This document shows, piece by piece, positions 25,814-34,961 of a DNA stretch of 64,000 nt. The first letter of the stretch is position 1. Each line of letters starts with the position of its first letter. Source of the DNA: JBDHWG01 sp046328525. Lineage in GTDB: Bacteria; Chloroflexota; Anaerolineae; Epilineales; JAHCIE01. The notes under the pieces were generated by a model. It saw nothing but the letters and a program-made list of their open reading frames with translations. It did no database searches and had not been told where the DNA came from. A program made the position numbers and the translations under genes. Location: the NCBI GenBank assembly GCA_046328525.1, contig JAXLWK010000004.1, positions 248,001 to 312,000 of the forward strand, in the 5' to 3' direction.

Positions 25814-25930
25814 GTCATTGCGAGCGTAGCGAAGCAATCTCTCGCCTTGCAATGGACGGTCTGAGCGGCAAAAGCGTGTCCCTCACCCAGAGGGGGATTG
25901 CTTCGGCGGCAAAGCCCGCCTCGCAATGAC
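25814..25930. repeat. GTCATTGCGAG palindromic element inside the tail operon
   Basis: Starts gtcattgcgagcgtagcgaa and ends ctcgcaatgac, with internal agcaatct facing gattgctt. Same family as the truncated copy at 3939 and the full copy at 51398. It separates spike and PAAR genes, which are otherwise closely packed. Confidence 0.8.
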
Positions 25931-25970
25931 AGTACAGCATGACAGCCCAGGCCCTGCCCTGGAGGAGCTT

Positions 25971-26303
25971 ATGCCAGGTCCACCTGTGACGATAGGCTGC
26001 GTTGTGATCATCACCCCCGGCGCGACCGGCCCGCCGGACACCGGGACAATCGTCGGCATCTTTCCGCCCGTCATCACCGCCAACGGGATGCCGCTGGCAA
26101 TGACCGGCTCGCTGTGCACGATGGTGAACTCGCTGACCGGGGTTCCCTACCCCCTGGTCATCGGCCCACTGGCGAGCAGCGGCGTGACCGTCGGCGGGCG
26201 GGGGCTGGTGCGCATGGGCGACAACATCCCGACACCGCCCGGCATCCTGACCATCGTCGGCCCGCCGGCGACATTGAATGTGATTGATCAGTCGCCGCCG
26301 TAA
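25971..26303 (+). CDS. PAAR-like spike tip protein
   Basis: A 110-residue PAAR-repeat-like protein with glycine-rich beta turns (PGATGPPDTGTIVGIF, GLVRMGDNIPTPPGI) that would form the sharp cone at the tip of the spike. PAAR proteins often bind a metal ion; the three His/Cys ligands are not obvious here, so this may be a reduced version. GGAGG lies six bases before the start. It follows the spike after the palindromic insert and precedes gp25, as in many contractile systems. Confidence 0.75.
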   Translation: MPGPPVTIGCVVIITPGATGPPDTGTIVGIFPPVITANGMPLAMTGSLCTMVNSLTGVPYPLVIGPLASSGVTVGGRGLVRMGDNIPTPPGILTIVGPPATLNVIDQSPP

Positions 26304-26313
26304 GGAGTAACGC

Positions 26314-26787
26314 ATGGCCCCGCTTCCCGCGCGTTTTGGAACCGATCTGCATCTCATGCGCAACCTCGACCTGACCCACACGAGCCGCGACCCAGGCAAC
26401 GACCTGGCGACGCGGCGGCGGCCCGGCGCCACAGGCCAGGACCTGGATCTCCTGTCCGGAGCCGACAACCTGGTGCAGGCGCTCCTGATGCGGTTCCTCA
26501 CGCCCCTGGGCGAACTGGACGCCCTCGGCCACCCGGAGTACGGCTCGCGCCTGTTCGACCTCATCGGCGAGCTAAACAACGACACGACGCGCAACCGCGC
26601 CAAGCTCTACGTCCTCCAGGCCCTCGCCGCCGAGCCGCGCGTCCAGACCGTCCTCTCGGTGCGCGTCACCCAGAACCGGACGAAGCCGACCCAGATGGAC
26701 ATTGACATTTCCCTGCGGGCGGTGGACAGCGACACCCCGCTCAACCTGGTCTTTCCGTTCTTCCTGGAAAGGGGGCGGACACCGTGA
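26314..26787 (+). CDS. gp25-like baseplate wedge protein
   Basis: A 157-residue GPW/gp25 domain protein that nucleates sheath polymerisation on the baseplate. Marks are NLVQALLMRFLTPLGELDALGHPEYGSRLFDLIGE, the conserved LxTPxGELxxxPxYGSxLxxLxGE pattern given here in overlapping fragments (TPLGELDALGHPEYGSRLFD), and a C-terminal beta hairpin (MDIDISLRAVDSD). The stop overlaps the next start by four bases. Confidence 0.87.
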   Translation: MAPLPARFGTDLHLMRNLDLTHTSRDPGNDLATRRRPGATGQDLDLLSGADNLVQALLMRFLTPLGELDALGHPEYGSRLFDLIGELNNDTTRNRAKLYVLQALAAEPRVQTVLSVRVTQNRTKPTQMDIDISLRAVDSDTPLNLVFPFFLERGRTP

Positions 26788-28400
26788 ACGGCGCAACCCT
26801 GAACCTCATCGAGCGGCCCTACGCCGAGGTCGTGGACGACATCCTGACGGCCATCGTCGGCGGCGTGGTCAACGAGCCGATCTTCTTCGACCTCAAAGAG
26901 GACAGCTACCGCCTGTCTCAACCGGCCAGCGACGTGCGCTCCATCACCGGCGCGCGCACCCCGCCCGGCGCGGCGGACGCGCAGCACGTCGCGTTCCAGA
27001 AGGGGCAGGACTTCGACTTCGACAGCGTCGCCAACACGGTCATCTGGCGGCCGAAGGGCGCGCACCCCGACGACGAGACGACGTTCTACGTGGACTACTT
27101 CCTGCGCGACGCCAACCCGCCGCTGACCGACATCAACGTCGGCAGCGTGACGCGCACCCTCAGCGAGGCCATCAGCGTCGAGATCGCCACGGTCTACCAG
27201 CAGATTAACCAGGCCTACCTGGCCGGGTTCATTGACACCGCGGCCGGCAAGTCCCTGGACCTGGTCGTGTCCATCCTCGGTGTGACGCGCAAGACGGCCG
27301 AGTACGCCCAGGGCCTGGCGACGTTCTACCGCGACCCGGCGGTGCAGGGCGTCGTCACCATCGCCGAGGGCCTGAGCCTGAGCACCGACAAGGGCGTGAC
27401 CTTCGTCACCAGCGAGCTGCGCACCATGCAGCGCGGCCAGGTGCGCATTGACGTGCCCATCCGCGCGACGGACGCCTCGAAGGGGCCGCTCGGCCAGGTC
27501 GGGCCGAACACCATCACCACCCTGGCGCAGCCGCTGGCCGGCATCGGCCGCGTGACCAACCTCGAAGCGACCCAACTCGGCGCGGAGGCCGAAACCGACG
27601 AGCAACTGCGCGCCCGCGCCCGCGCCGTCCTGCGCGGCCTGGGCAAGGCGACCCTGGCGGCGCTCATCCAGGCGCTGTTCGATGCCCGCGCCAACCTGCT
27701 CGAAGTCTGGGACCCCAACGGTCCACCCGGCAAGACCCCGCCCGCCGCCGGCATGGTGACGCTGCTCATTGACACGCCGCCGGAGCGGTTCGCCGACGCC
27801 CAGGGCCGTGTCGAGGAGACGCGGGCGGCCGGCGTCCAGGCGACCCTCGTCGCCAAGTACATTTTCTTCCGGCCGCGCCTCGTCATCCGCGCCACCCGCG
27901 ACCTGACGCCCGACGGCAAGCTCAAGCTGGTCGGCCAGGTGGTCGAGGCGCTGGGCGGCGTGGCCGACACGCTGACGGCCGGCCAGCCAGCGAAGGGCAA
28001 GGAGCTGCTCGACGCGGTCAAGAAAGTACCGGACGTGGCGGGCGACGGCGCGAACGCCCCGCGCTTCGTGGACGTGATGGCCTGGCAGTCCGACATCGGC
28101 CAGCCGGCCGCCGCAACGCTCGTCAATGCCCTCGTGGACGCCGTCGCCGCGACGCCCACCGACGCGGACGCCCTGCGCGCCGCCTTCACCCGCATCGTGA
28201 ACGACAGCGGGCCGGTCGCCCCGACCAGCAGCCGCCTGCCGGCGCGCAACCTCGTCCAGACGGCGGCGGCCGGCCGCAGCGGCCAGGCCACGGACGAGGA
28301 CATCGCCGCCGCCCAGTTCCAGGTCACGACACCCGACGCGAGCTGGACAGTGGTGCTCGACATGGATCCGGCGGACGTATTCATCGCGGAGAGGCGCTGA
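26784..28400 (+). CDS. Baseplate J-like protein (gpJ/gp6)
   Basis: A 538-residue baseplate J-like protein, the wedge that links hub and fibres. It has the standard opening (LNLIERPYAEVVDDILTAIV), the core GVTFVTSELRTMQRGQVRID, and the gpJ element NLEATQLGAEAETDEQLRAR, in which ETDEQLRAR is diagnostic. A C-terminal part adds a long helical and beta region, somewhat larger than the P2 type. It overlaps gp25 by four bases and the next gene begins 2 bp after. Confidence 0.86.
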   Translation: MNGATLNLIERPYAEVVDDILTAIVGGVVNEPIFFDLKEDSYRLSQPASDVRSITGARTPPGAADAQHVAFQKGQDFDFDSVANTVIWRPKGAHPDDETTFYVDYFLRDANPPLTDINVGSVTRTLSEAISVEIATVYQQINQAYLAGFIDTAAGKSLDLVVSILGVTRKTAEYAQGLATFYRDPAVQGVVTIAEGLSLSTDKGVTFVTSELRTMQRGQVRIDVPIRATDASKGPLGQVGPNTITTLAQPLAGIGRVTNLEATQLGAEAETDEQLRARARAVLRGLGKATLAALIQALFDARANLLEVWDPNGPPGKTPPAAGMVTLLIDTPPERFADAQGRVEETRAAGVQATLVAKYIFFRPRLVIRATRDLTPDGKLKLVGQVVEALGGVADTLTAGQPAKGKELLDAVKKVPDVAGDGANAPRFVDVMAWQSDIGQPAAATLVNALVDAVAATPTDADALRAAFTRIVNDSGPVAPTSSRLPARNLVQTAAAGRSGQATDEDIAAAQFQVTTPDASWTVVLDMDPADVFIAERR

Positions 28401-28401
28401 C

Positions 28402-31400
28402 ATGCCGACCAAGACCGACCGCATCCTCGGCCGCCTGCCGAGCATCTATAAGGCGCTGCCGCCGCCCTCGGCCCTCTACAGCGTCGCCGACGCCTTCGGG
28501 GACGAGCTACTCAAGGCCGAGAACAGCCTGGCGGCGCTGATGCTGGCCCACTGGGTGGACCACGCCGACAAGGGCGCCGAGTTGATTGACGACCTGCGGC
28601 GCATCGGCGCGCTCTACGGCCTGTCGCCGCGTCCGGACGAGACAGTCGAGGAGTTCCGCGCCCATCTCAAGCGCTACGTGCGCATCTTCCTCGACGGGCC
28701 ATCCACCGTCCAGGGTGTCTTGCGCGTCACCGCCGAGAGCCTCGGCCTCCAGATTGACGACGCCTACGCCAACATGGACACGTGGTGGACGCGCCCCGAC
28801 GACAGCCTGACCACTGTCGAGCCGCGCGGCGACGACGCGGCTGCCCTGCTGTTCGGCGTACCCGGCGCGGTCGCGGTCGGCCAGGCGGCGCGGGCTGCCC
28901 AGATCGTCGGCGACGTGGACCTGCCGGACGGCGCGGCGCTCACGGGCGCGGCCACGCTGCGCCTGAAGGTGGACCGCGCTGCGCCCGTGGCGATTCCGCT
29001 GCCGGCCGGGGCGTCCCTCGACAGCATCGTCGCCACCATTAACACCGCCTGCCACCGCCCTATCGCCAGCCCGCAGGGCCGCCGCCTCGTCCTGACCTCG
29101 CCCACCATCGGCGCGGCCGGCCGGCTGGAGATCATCGAGGGCGAGGGCGACGCCGCGCCCGACCTGCTGGGCCTGCTGCCCCACACCTACCACGGCCGCC
29201 TGGCGAGCGCTGCCCGCATGCTGAGCGTGGACTTCGGCGCGGGCCTGGACCTGCGGGGCGAGCATTTCCTGCGCCTGGTGGTTGACAACCGCGCGCGCGT
29301 CGAGGTGGACTGCGCCGCCAGCGCCGCCGACGCTTCTCACGTCGGGGCGGCGGAGGTGGCGTCCGCCGTCAACGCCGCCCTCAAGGCCGTCGGCGTTGCG
29401 GCCATCGCCACGACCGACGGCGGCCGCCTGGCGCTGACCTCGCCGACCCAGGGCTTTGCCAGCAGCCTCACCCTGGAGTCGTCGGCCGCCCAGGACGCCC
29501 GCGCCCACATCTTCGGCGCGGCCTCGGCCTTCACCACCGGGCGCGACGCTGGCCCGGCCGACGTCACCGGCCGCCGCAACCTGGCTGGTGGCGCCGACCT
29601 GAGCGCCCGCTCCCAGGTGCGCCTGCGCCTCGACGCCCGCGCCCCGGTCACGGTCATCTGCACTGGCGAGAACCCGGCCGCGACCGAGCCGGACGAGATC
29701 GTGACCCTCCTCAACCGCGCCCTGGGCGAGACCGTCGCCTCCCACGACGGGCGCTTCATTCGCCTGACGTCGCGCACGGCCGGCCCCAACAGCGCGATCG
29801 CGTTCGAGGCCCTGCCGCCGGACGTGGACGCCACCGACGCCATCTTCGGCATCCGTCCCCGCGTGGCCCAGGGGACGGCGGCGACGCGCGCCCGGCTCGT
29901 CGGCGGCGTCGAACTACCGGACGGCGTGGACCTGCGCGGGGCGCACCAGCTGTCCCTGGCCGTGGACGGCGGCGCGGCGGTCGAGATAGACGCGCGCGGC
30001 CCGAAGACGGCCGCAGAGAACCTCTCACTGGAAGACATCGCCACGGCCATCAACACGGCGCTGCCTGCCGCCGTCGCGGGCGGCGACGGGGATCGCCTCG
30101 TTCTGACGTCCCCGACGGCGGGCGCGGCGAGCCGCATCGCGCTGCTGCCCCTGACGGCGACGCGGCGGCGGCGCTTCGTCACGCGAGCGATGGTGACGGA
30201 CGAGGCGGCGCAGACCGTCCTGGGCTTCGTGCGCAAGGATGCCGTGGGCGCGGCGGGGAGCGTCGCCAGGGTGCAAGGCACGCGCGACCTCAGTCGCGGC
30301 GTGGACCTGCGCGAGAACCGCTTCCTGCGCCTGAGCGTAGACGGCCGCCCGCCAGTGGACATAGATTGCGCCGCCCAAAGCCCCCGCCCCCGTGTCGCCC
30401 TGCCGGGCGAGATCGTCAGCGCCATCAACGCGGCGCTGCACGCCGCCGGCGTCTTGGGCGAGGTCGCCACGACCGACGGCCAGCGCCTGACCCTGACCTC
30501 GCCCATGCGCGGGCAGGCCGGCCGCCTGGCGTTCCAGCCGGCGCGGGGGCCGGACGCCGGCGTGCGGCTCCTGGGCGACAGTCCGACGGTGACGCCGGGC
30601 CGGGCCGCGACGGGCGTGAGCTTCCGCGGCACGCTGGACCTGAGCGGGGGTATAGACCTGCCCGCCCACGCCACGTTGCGCCTGCGCGTGGACGACACGA
30701 CGAGCGACCCGATGGACCTGACCGGCGACACGCCGACCCACGTGACGCTCATCGGCCTGGCGATTGCCGTCAACGCGGCGTTTGGGGCGACCGTGGCGCG
30801 GCCCGACGGCGCGTTCCTGCGCCTGACGACGCGCACCGCCGGCAGCGGGAGCCGCCTGGAATTCCTCGCCCCCGGCGCGGGCCAGGACGTGACGGCTGTG
30901 ATCTTCGGCGTGCCGCCCGGCCGGCAGTACCACGGCGCGGACGCCATGCCGCCGCGGCTCGTCGGCGCGGTAGACCTGGGCCAGGGCGCGGACCTCCCGC
31001 CGGGGGCGACGCTCGCCCTGGCCGTGAACGGCAGGCGCGTCGAAATCGCGCTGACCGGCGACACCGCCGCCCACAAGAGCCTGGCCGACATCGTGGCCGC
31101 CATCAATACGCCATCGCGCGGCGTCACCGCCGCCGCCGAGAATGGGCGGCTCGCGCTGACCGGCAGCGCCACACCCGGCGCGAGCCTCGCCGTCCTGCCG
31201 GTCAGCGGCGGCGACGCGCGGGCCATGCTGTTCGGCGACGCGCCGGACGAGACGACGGGCGTAGACGCCACAGCGGCGACGATCAGCGGCGATGTGGACC
31301 TCCTGAAGCCCGCCGATCTGGTGGAGCGGCGCATCCTGCGCCTGGCTGTGGACGGCGGTCCTCCCCTCGACATAGACATCGCCGGCCCCGCGCCCGCGTC

Positions 31401-33270
31401 CAGCACGCTGCCCCAGATCGTCGCGCGCCTCAACGCCGCCGTGCCGGGGCTGGCGTCCGCCACCGACGACGCCCACCTGCGCCTGACCTCGCCCACGGCC
31501 GGCCCTGACAGCCGCCTGAGCCTCCTGCCAATCCGAACGCTTGACCTGGTCGAGTACGCCCCGCGCCGCGTGACCGATGCGCCGCGCGCCCTCCAGCACG
31601 GTGCGCAGTGGCGGCTGGAGAACCCGGGCGCGGCCGAGGCCGACCTGGCGATTAACCTGACCGCACCCCAGGGCGTCGTCGGCCCGACGTTCGTCAACCG
31701 CACAACCGGCCAACGCCTGCGCATCCTCGCCGACGTGCTGCCCGGCGGCCGCCTCCGCGTCTGGTCGGCCGACGGCCAGCCCCGCGCCGTCATCACCGCG
31801 CCCGACGGGAGCGAGACGCCAGTTGGCGCAGCGCAGATGCTGGGCGGCCCCCTCGGCGCGCAGATCATCCTGACGGGCGCGGCGGCGGCGGCGCTGAGCG
31901 GCGGCGGGGACTACCAGGCCGCGCAGCTCCAGCTCAACGACCCGACGGCCCCGGCCCTCGCCGTCCTGCACGCGCAACACTACGGCGCGGCGGGGAACGC
32001 CGTCAAGATCGTCGTCGCTGAGGCGTCCATCCCGACCCAGGGCATGCCCACGCCGGGCGGCCAGGCTCTCCGGCTCGTCGGCCGCGTTGTGGCCGACGGC
32101 ACGGGCGACAGGCTCGTCAGCGCGGCGGACGCGATCCTGGCCGACCTGCGCGCTGGACCCGGCGTGAGCCTGGCGGACCTGGCCGGCCGGGTGGCGGCTT
32201 TGAGCGGGCGACTGTATCCCCAGGACAGCGGGCCGGGGCTGCTGGTGGTGGAGCGGGCGGCGGCCGTGTTCGATGTGACGCTCCGCGACGGCGGTGGCCC
32301 GCCGGAGACATACGCCGGCGTGACGATTGGCTGGCCGGCGGATGAGGCCGACGGCCTGGTGGCCCGCGTCAACCGCGCCGACTCGCCTCTGGCGTGGGGC
32401 GAGCACGGGCGCAAGACCGACGCCCTGCGCGTCCCCATCGGGCGCTCGGAGTGGCTGTACCTCGACTGCTACGGCGCGCGCTTCGACCGCGACCAGGTGG
32501 CCGACCCGCCGCGCATCACCACGCGCTTCCCCGGCCTTGTGTGTCGCGAGCGCGGCGTCTTCGACGTGAGCCGCTTCGCGCCGTTGGCGGGCGAAGCGGA
32601 GGAGGCGGTGTTCGCGGCCGGGCCGATTACCGACGGCGTGGTGCAGGTGACGCTCCAGCGCGAGGTCTACCAACCCGGCGTGTTCGCCGTCAATCTACCG
32701 GCGGACCTGCCGCCCCAGCTGGGCGCGCGCTTCGACGCCGGGTACTTCGGCAGCAGCGACGACGGGGTCGAGACCTATCGAGGGTTCGTCACCGAGCCGA
32801 CGAGCGACCCGCAGCACCCGCTGCAACTCATCGGCGACGACAAGTCGCGGCTGGTGACGGCGTCGGTGACGCAGCAGGCCGAGATCGGCTTCGAGCCGGT
32901 CAAGCTCCCGTTCCGCCACCCGCGTATCCACACCCTGCGCGGCGGGACGGCGGCGGAGCGCGCCCGCCTCTACCTGAAGGACGACGACGTGGCGGACCTC
33001 ATCAAGCTCGAGGCGCGCGAGCCGGGCGAAGCGGGCAACGCCATCGCCGTGACTGTCACCAAGACCGGCCCGGCCCACTTCGACATGACCATCAGCTACC
33101 AGGGCGGCCGGTTCGAGAGCGCGCGGCTCGTCGCCCTCATCGGACAGGTGGGCGTCGGCGAGACGATACCGGCGGCGACGACGGACCTGTTGAAGCCAGG
33201 CCCCGTCGGCGTGCTGCACGCGAAGGCGGCCGGCGTCCGCGCCGAGGTCACGCGCGACCGCACTATTTGA
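28402..33270 (+). CDS. gpI-like baseplate protein with eight-fold beta-domain insertion
   Basis: A 1622-residue protein. The first ~140 residues are gpI-like (LPSIYKALPPPSALYSVADA, RRIGALYGLSPRPDETVEEF), the part that docks to gpJ. The next ~900 residues hold eight tandem domains of about 100-128 residues, each starting with a VDL/ADL strand and a DLRG/DLP turn, then LRLxVD, an AAIN helix and an LTSPTxG strand; starts lie near 28909, 29218, 29566, 29896, 30280, 30628, 30964 and 31288. A C-terminal part of about 550 residues mixes beta structure and an end resembling tail-fibre connectors. Typical gpI proteins are 180-250 residues. Confidence 0.75.
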   Translation: MPTKTDRILGRLPSIYKALPPPSALYSVADAFGDELLKAENSLAALMLAHWVDHADKGAELIDDLRRIGALYGLSPRPDETVEEFRAHLKRYVRIFLDGPSTVQGVLRVTAESLGLQIDDAYANMDTWWTRPDDSLTTVEPRGDDAAALLFGVPGAVAVGQAARAAQIVGDVDLPDGAALTGAATLRLKVDRAAPVAIPLPAGASLDSIVATINTACHRPIASPQGRRLVLTSPTIGAAGRLEIIEGEGDAAPDLLGLLPHTYHGRLASAARMLSVDFGAGLDLRGEHFLRLVVDNRARVEVDCAASAADASHVGAAEVASAVNAALKAVGVAAIATTDGGRLALTSPTQGFASSLTLESSAAQDARAHIFGAASAFTTGRDAGPADVTGRRNLAGGADLSARSQVRLRLDARAPVTVICTGENPAATEPDEIVTLLNRALGETVASHDGRFIRLTSRTAGPNSAIAFEALPPDVDATDAIFGIRPRVAQGTAATRARLVGGVELPDGVDLRGAHQLSLAVDGGAAVEIDARGPKTAAENLSLEDIATAINTALPAAVAGGDGDRLVLTSPTAGAASRIALLPLTATRRRRFVTRAMVTDEAAQTVLGFVRKDAVGAAGSVARVQGTRDLSRGVDLRENRFLRLSVDGRPPVDIDCAAQSPRPRVALPGEIVSAINAALHAAGVLGEVATTDGQRLTLTSPMRGQAGRLAFQPARGPDAGVRLLGDSPTVTPGRAATGVSFRGTLDLSGGIDLPAHATLRLRVDDTTSDPMDLTGDTPTHVTLIGLAIAVNAAFGATVARPDGAFLRLTTRTAGSGSRLEFLAPGAGQDVTAVIFGVPPGRQYHGADAMPPRLVGAVDLGQGADLPPGATLALAVNGRRVEIALTGDTAAHKSLADIVAAINTPSRGVTAAAENGRLALTGSATPGASLAVLPVSGGDARAMLFGDAPDETTGVDATAATISGDVDLLKPADLVERRILRLAVDGGPPLDIDIAGPAPASSTLPQIVARLNAAVPGLASATDDAHLRLTSPTAGPDSRLSLLPIRTLDLVEYAPRRVTDAPRALQHGAQWRLENPGAAEADLAINLTAPQGVVGPTFVNRTTGQRLRILADVLPGGRLRVWSADGQPRAVITAPDGSETPVGAAQMLGGPLGAQIILTGAAAAALSGGGDYQAAQLQLNDPTAPALAVLHAQHYGAAGNAVKIVVAEASIPTQGMPTPGGQALRLVGRVVADGTGDRLVSAADAILADLRAGPGVSLADLAGRVAALSGRLYPQDSGPGLLVVERAAAVFDVTLRDGGGPPETYAGVTIGWPADEADGLVARVNRADSPLAWGEHGRKTDALRVPIGRSEWLYLDCYGARFDRDQVADPPRITTRFPGLVCRERGVFDVSRFAPLAGEAEEAVFAAGPITDGVVQVTLQREVYQPGVFAVNLPADLPPQLGARFDAGYFGSSDDGVETYRGFVTEPTSDPQHPLQLIGDDKSRLVTASVTQQAEIGFEPVKLPFRHPRIHTLRGGTAAERARLYLKDDDVADLIKLEAREPGEAGNAIAVTVTKTGPAHFDMTISYQGGRFESARLVALIGQVGVGETIPAATTDLLKPGPVGVLHAKAAGVRAEVTRDRTI

Positions 33271-33313
33271 CCACCCGAGCCGGGCACGGCCTGGGCAAGA
33301 AGGAGAGCATGCC

Positions 33314-34252
33314 ATGCCAGAGACGAACACGCCGTATGTCGAAGTGCATCCGGGCGACCTGATTAGCGCCGGGTTGTTCAACGGGATGCAGCAGAAGATC
33401 AAGGAGGACATCGGGAGTCAGATTAGCAAGGCCAAGCAGGAGGTCATAGACGGCGGCGTCAAGCGCGCCGACAACGCCGACAAGTTCGATAGCAAGTCGC
33501 CCAAGGACTGGACCGACATCCTCGATCAGCGCTACGCGCCCCGCGTCCACGACCACGAGGGCACAGCCAACTACCGCCGCTACTTCCGCCGCATGGACGC
33601 CGAGGAGACTCTCCTCGTCCTGGAGCACGGTCTGCACCGATTCCCCCTGGTGGATGTCTACCGGCTGGAGCCGATCCAGGTGCAACCCGACCTGCTCCCG
33701 ACGCCGGCCAGCGGGAAGCGTTTGGAGACCCCCCAGACGACGCCGTTCTTCCTCTATTACGGCCACACCGAGCTGGACCTGCTCCAGCAGCAACCCGTCA
33801 TCACGCCGCCCAAGCGCCTCCCGCGCCGCGTCCTCGGCACGCCCTGGGAGCTGCTGCTGACCGAGGCCGGCGTCCAGTACAACGACGACTTCAGCCTCAA
33901 CGACGTCATTAACGACTTCCTGGACGCCTATTTCAAGGCCCCAGCCGCCGACGAGATGGACCACATGGTCTCCAAGTGGATTGACGACCACCGCGACAAC
34001 CGCACCATCGGCAATCTCAAGCAGCGCGGCGAGTGGGACGACATCCGCTGGGCGGTTCTGCCGCGCAAGCTCGCCGACGGCCTGGCAATCCTCGCCGGCA
34101 ATGATCGGGTGCAGCAGGTCGTCGGCGTGGACATCATCCACCTGAGCTACGACACGCTCGCCGTCCAGATTCCGTCGAACGCGCAAATTCAGCCCGCGCC
34201 GGCCGGACAGCAGCCCCAATTCCTGGACCTGATGATTCTACTGCGCAGTTAG
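33314..34252 (+). CDS. Tail fibre-like protein, copy 1
   Basis: A 312-residue protein beginning MPETNTPYVEVHPGDLISAG, then FNGMQQKIKEDI, an N-terminal pattern common in tail-fibre or collar proteins, and a YAPRVHDHEG element. Residues ~110-290 align with the next gene product (FLYYGHTELDLL / LLTEAGVQYNDDFSLNDVIN / WDDIRW). It may be a fibre base or a baseplate decoration; the host-binding tip is unknown. It starts 43 bp after the large gpI-like gene. Confidence 0.6.
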   Translation: MPETNTPYVEVHPGDLISAGLFNGMQQKIKEDIGSQISKAKQEVIDGGVKRADNADKFDSKSPKDWTDILDQRYAPRVHDHEGTANYRRYFRRMDAEETLLVLEHGLHRFPLVDVYRLEPIQVQPDLLPTPASGKRLETPQTTPFFLYYGHTELDLLQQQPVITPPKRLPRRVLGTPWELLLTEAGVQYNDDFSLNDVINDFLDAYFKAPAADEMDHMVSKWIDDHRDNRTIGNLKQRGEWDDIRWAVLPRKLADGLAILAGNDRVQQVVGVDIIHLSYDTLAVQIPSNAQIQPAPAGQQPQFLDLMILLRS

Positions 34253-34264
34253 GAGGACTAAGTC

Positions 34265-34945
34265 ATGGCAACCGCACCCGCACCCGCGACCACCACCGCG
34301 TCGCACCACGCCTTTCGCCGGCTCGGCGCCGAGCAGCGCCGCGCCATCATTGAGCACAACCTGGGCCAGTTCCCGGCCGTGGATGTCTACGAACTCCAGG
34401 GCATCCCGGTCGGCGACGCCGCTGAGCCGCAGCAAATCCAGTTCTTCCTGTACTACGGCCACGACGAGCTGGACAGCCTGCTGCGCACCATCGGCGTGCG
34501 CGTCCCCCGCGAGGTGTTCGGCACGCCCCTCGACCTCCTCCTGACCGAGTATGGCGTTAAGGTCGCCGACGACGACAGCCTGGGCGATGTCGTCAACGAC
34601 TTCCTGGACGCCTTCTTCGCCGCGCCGGGCGCCGATGAGATGGACCACCGCACGTCGCCATGGATCGAGGCGCACCGCGACCAGACCGTCGGTCAGACCA
34701 AGAGTCGCGGCGAGTGGGACGACATCCGCTGGGCGGCGCGCCCGGTCAAGATGCTGGCCGGCGAGCCGCTCAACGTCACGGCCGGCGGAGCGACGGTGAC
34801 GGTCACGCCGCTCGTGTCCGTCGAGCAGCTCAGCTACAACGCGCTGGCCGTCACGGCGGCGGCCGACCTCGGCAGCGTGCCCGGCCCGAACGGCCAGCCC
34901 GTCGCCCGCCAGTTTATTGACGTCATGCTCGTCATGTCGGTTTGA
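34265..34945 (+). CDS. Tail fibre-like protein, copy 2
   Basis: A 226-residue paralogue of the previous product, lacking its ~90-residue N-terminal part. Matching stretches are FFLYYGHDELDSLL, TPLDLLLTEYGVKVADDDSL, DEMDHRTSPWIEAHRDQ and SRGEWDDIRWAARP. Duplication inside the operon is likely. It is preceded by GGAGG. Function is as uncertain as for its partner. Confidence 0.6.
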   Translation: MATAPAPATTTASHHAFRRLGAEQRRAIIEHNLGQFPAVDVYELQGIPVGDAAEPQQIQFFLYYGHDELDSLLRTIGVRVPREVFGTPLDLLLTEYGVKVADDDSLGDVVNDFLDAFFAAPGADEMDHRTSPWIEAHRDQTVGQTKSRGEWDDIRWAARPVKMLAGEPLNVTAGGATVTVTPLVSVEQLSYNALAVTAAADLGSVPGPNGQPVARQFIDVMLVMSV

Positions 34946-34961
34946 TTCCGCAAGGGACGCT

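Noticed and set aside
29337..31868. 843-codon minus-strand open frame opposite the gpI-like gene
   Set aside because: High GC leaves antisense frames open. The sequence is Arg/Ser/Ala-rich without domains and the plus strand carries a clear gpI-like protein.
14133..34945. Complete prophage
   Set aside because: No capsid, portal, terminase, integrase or replication gene is present in the window; only tail and accessory genes are seen.
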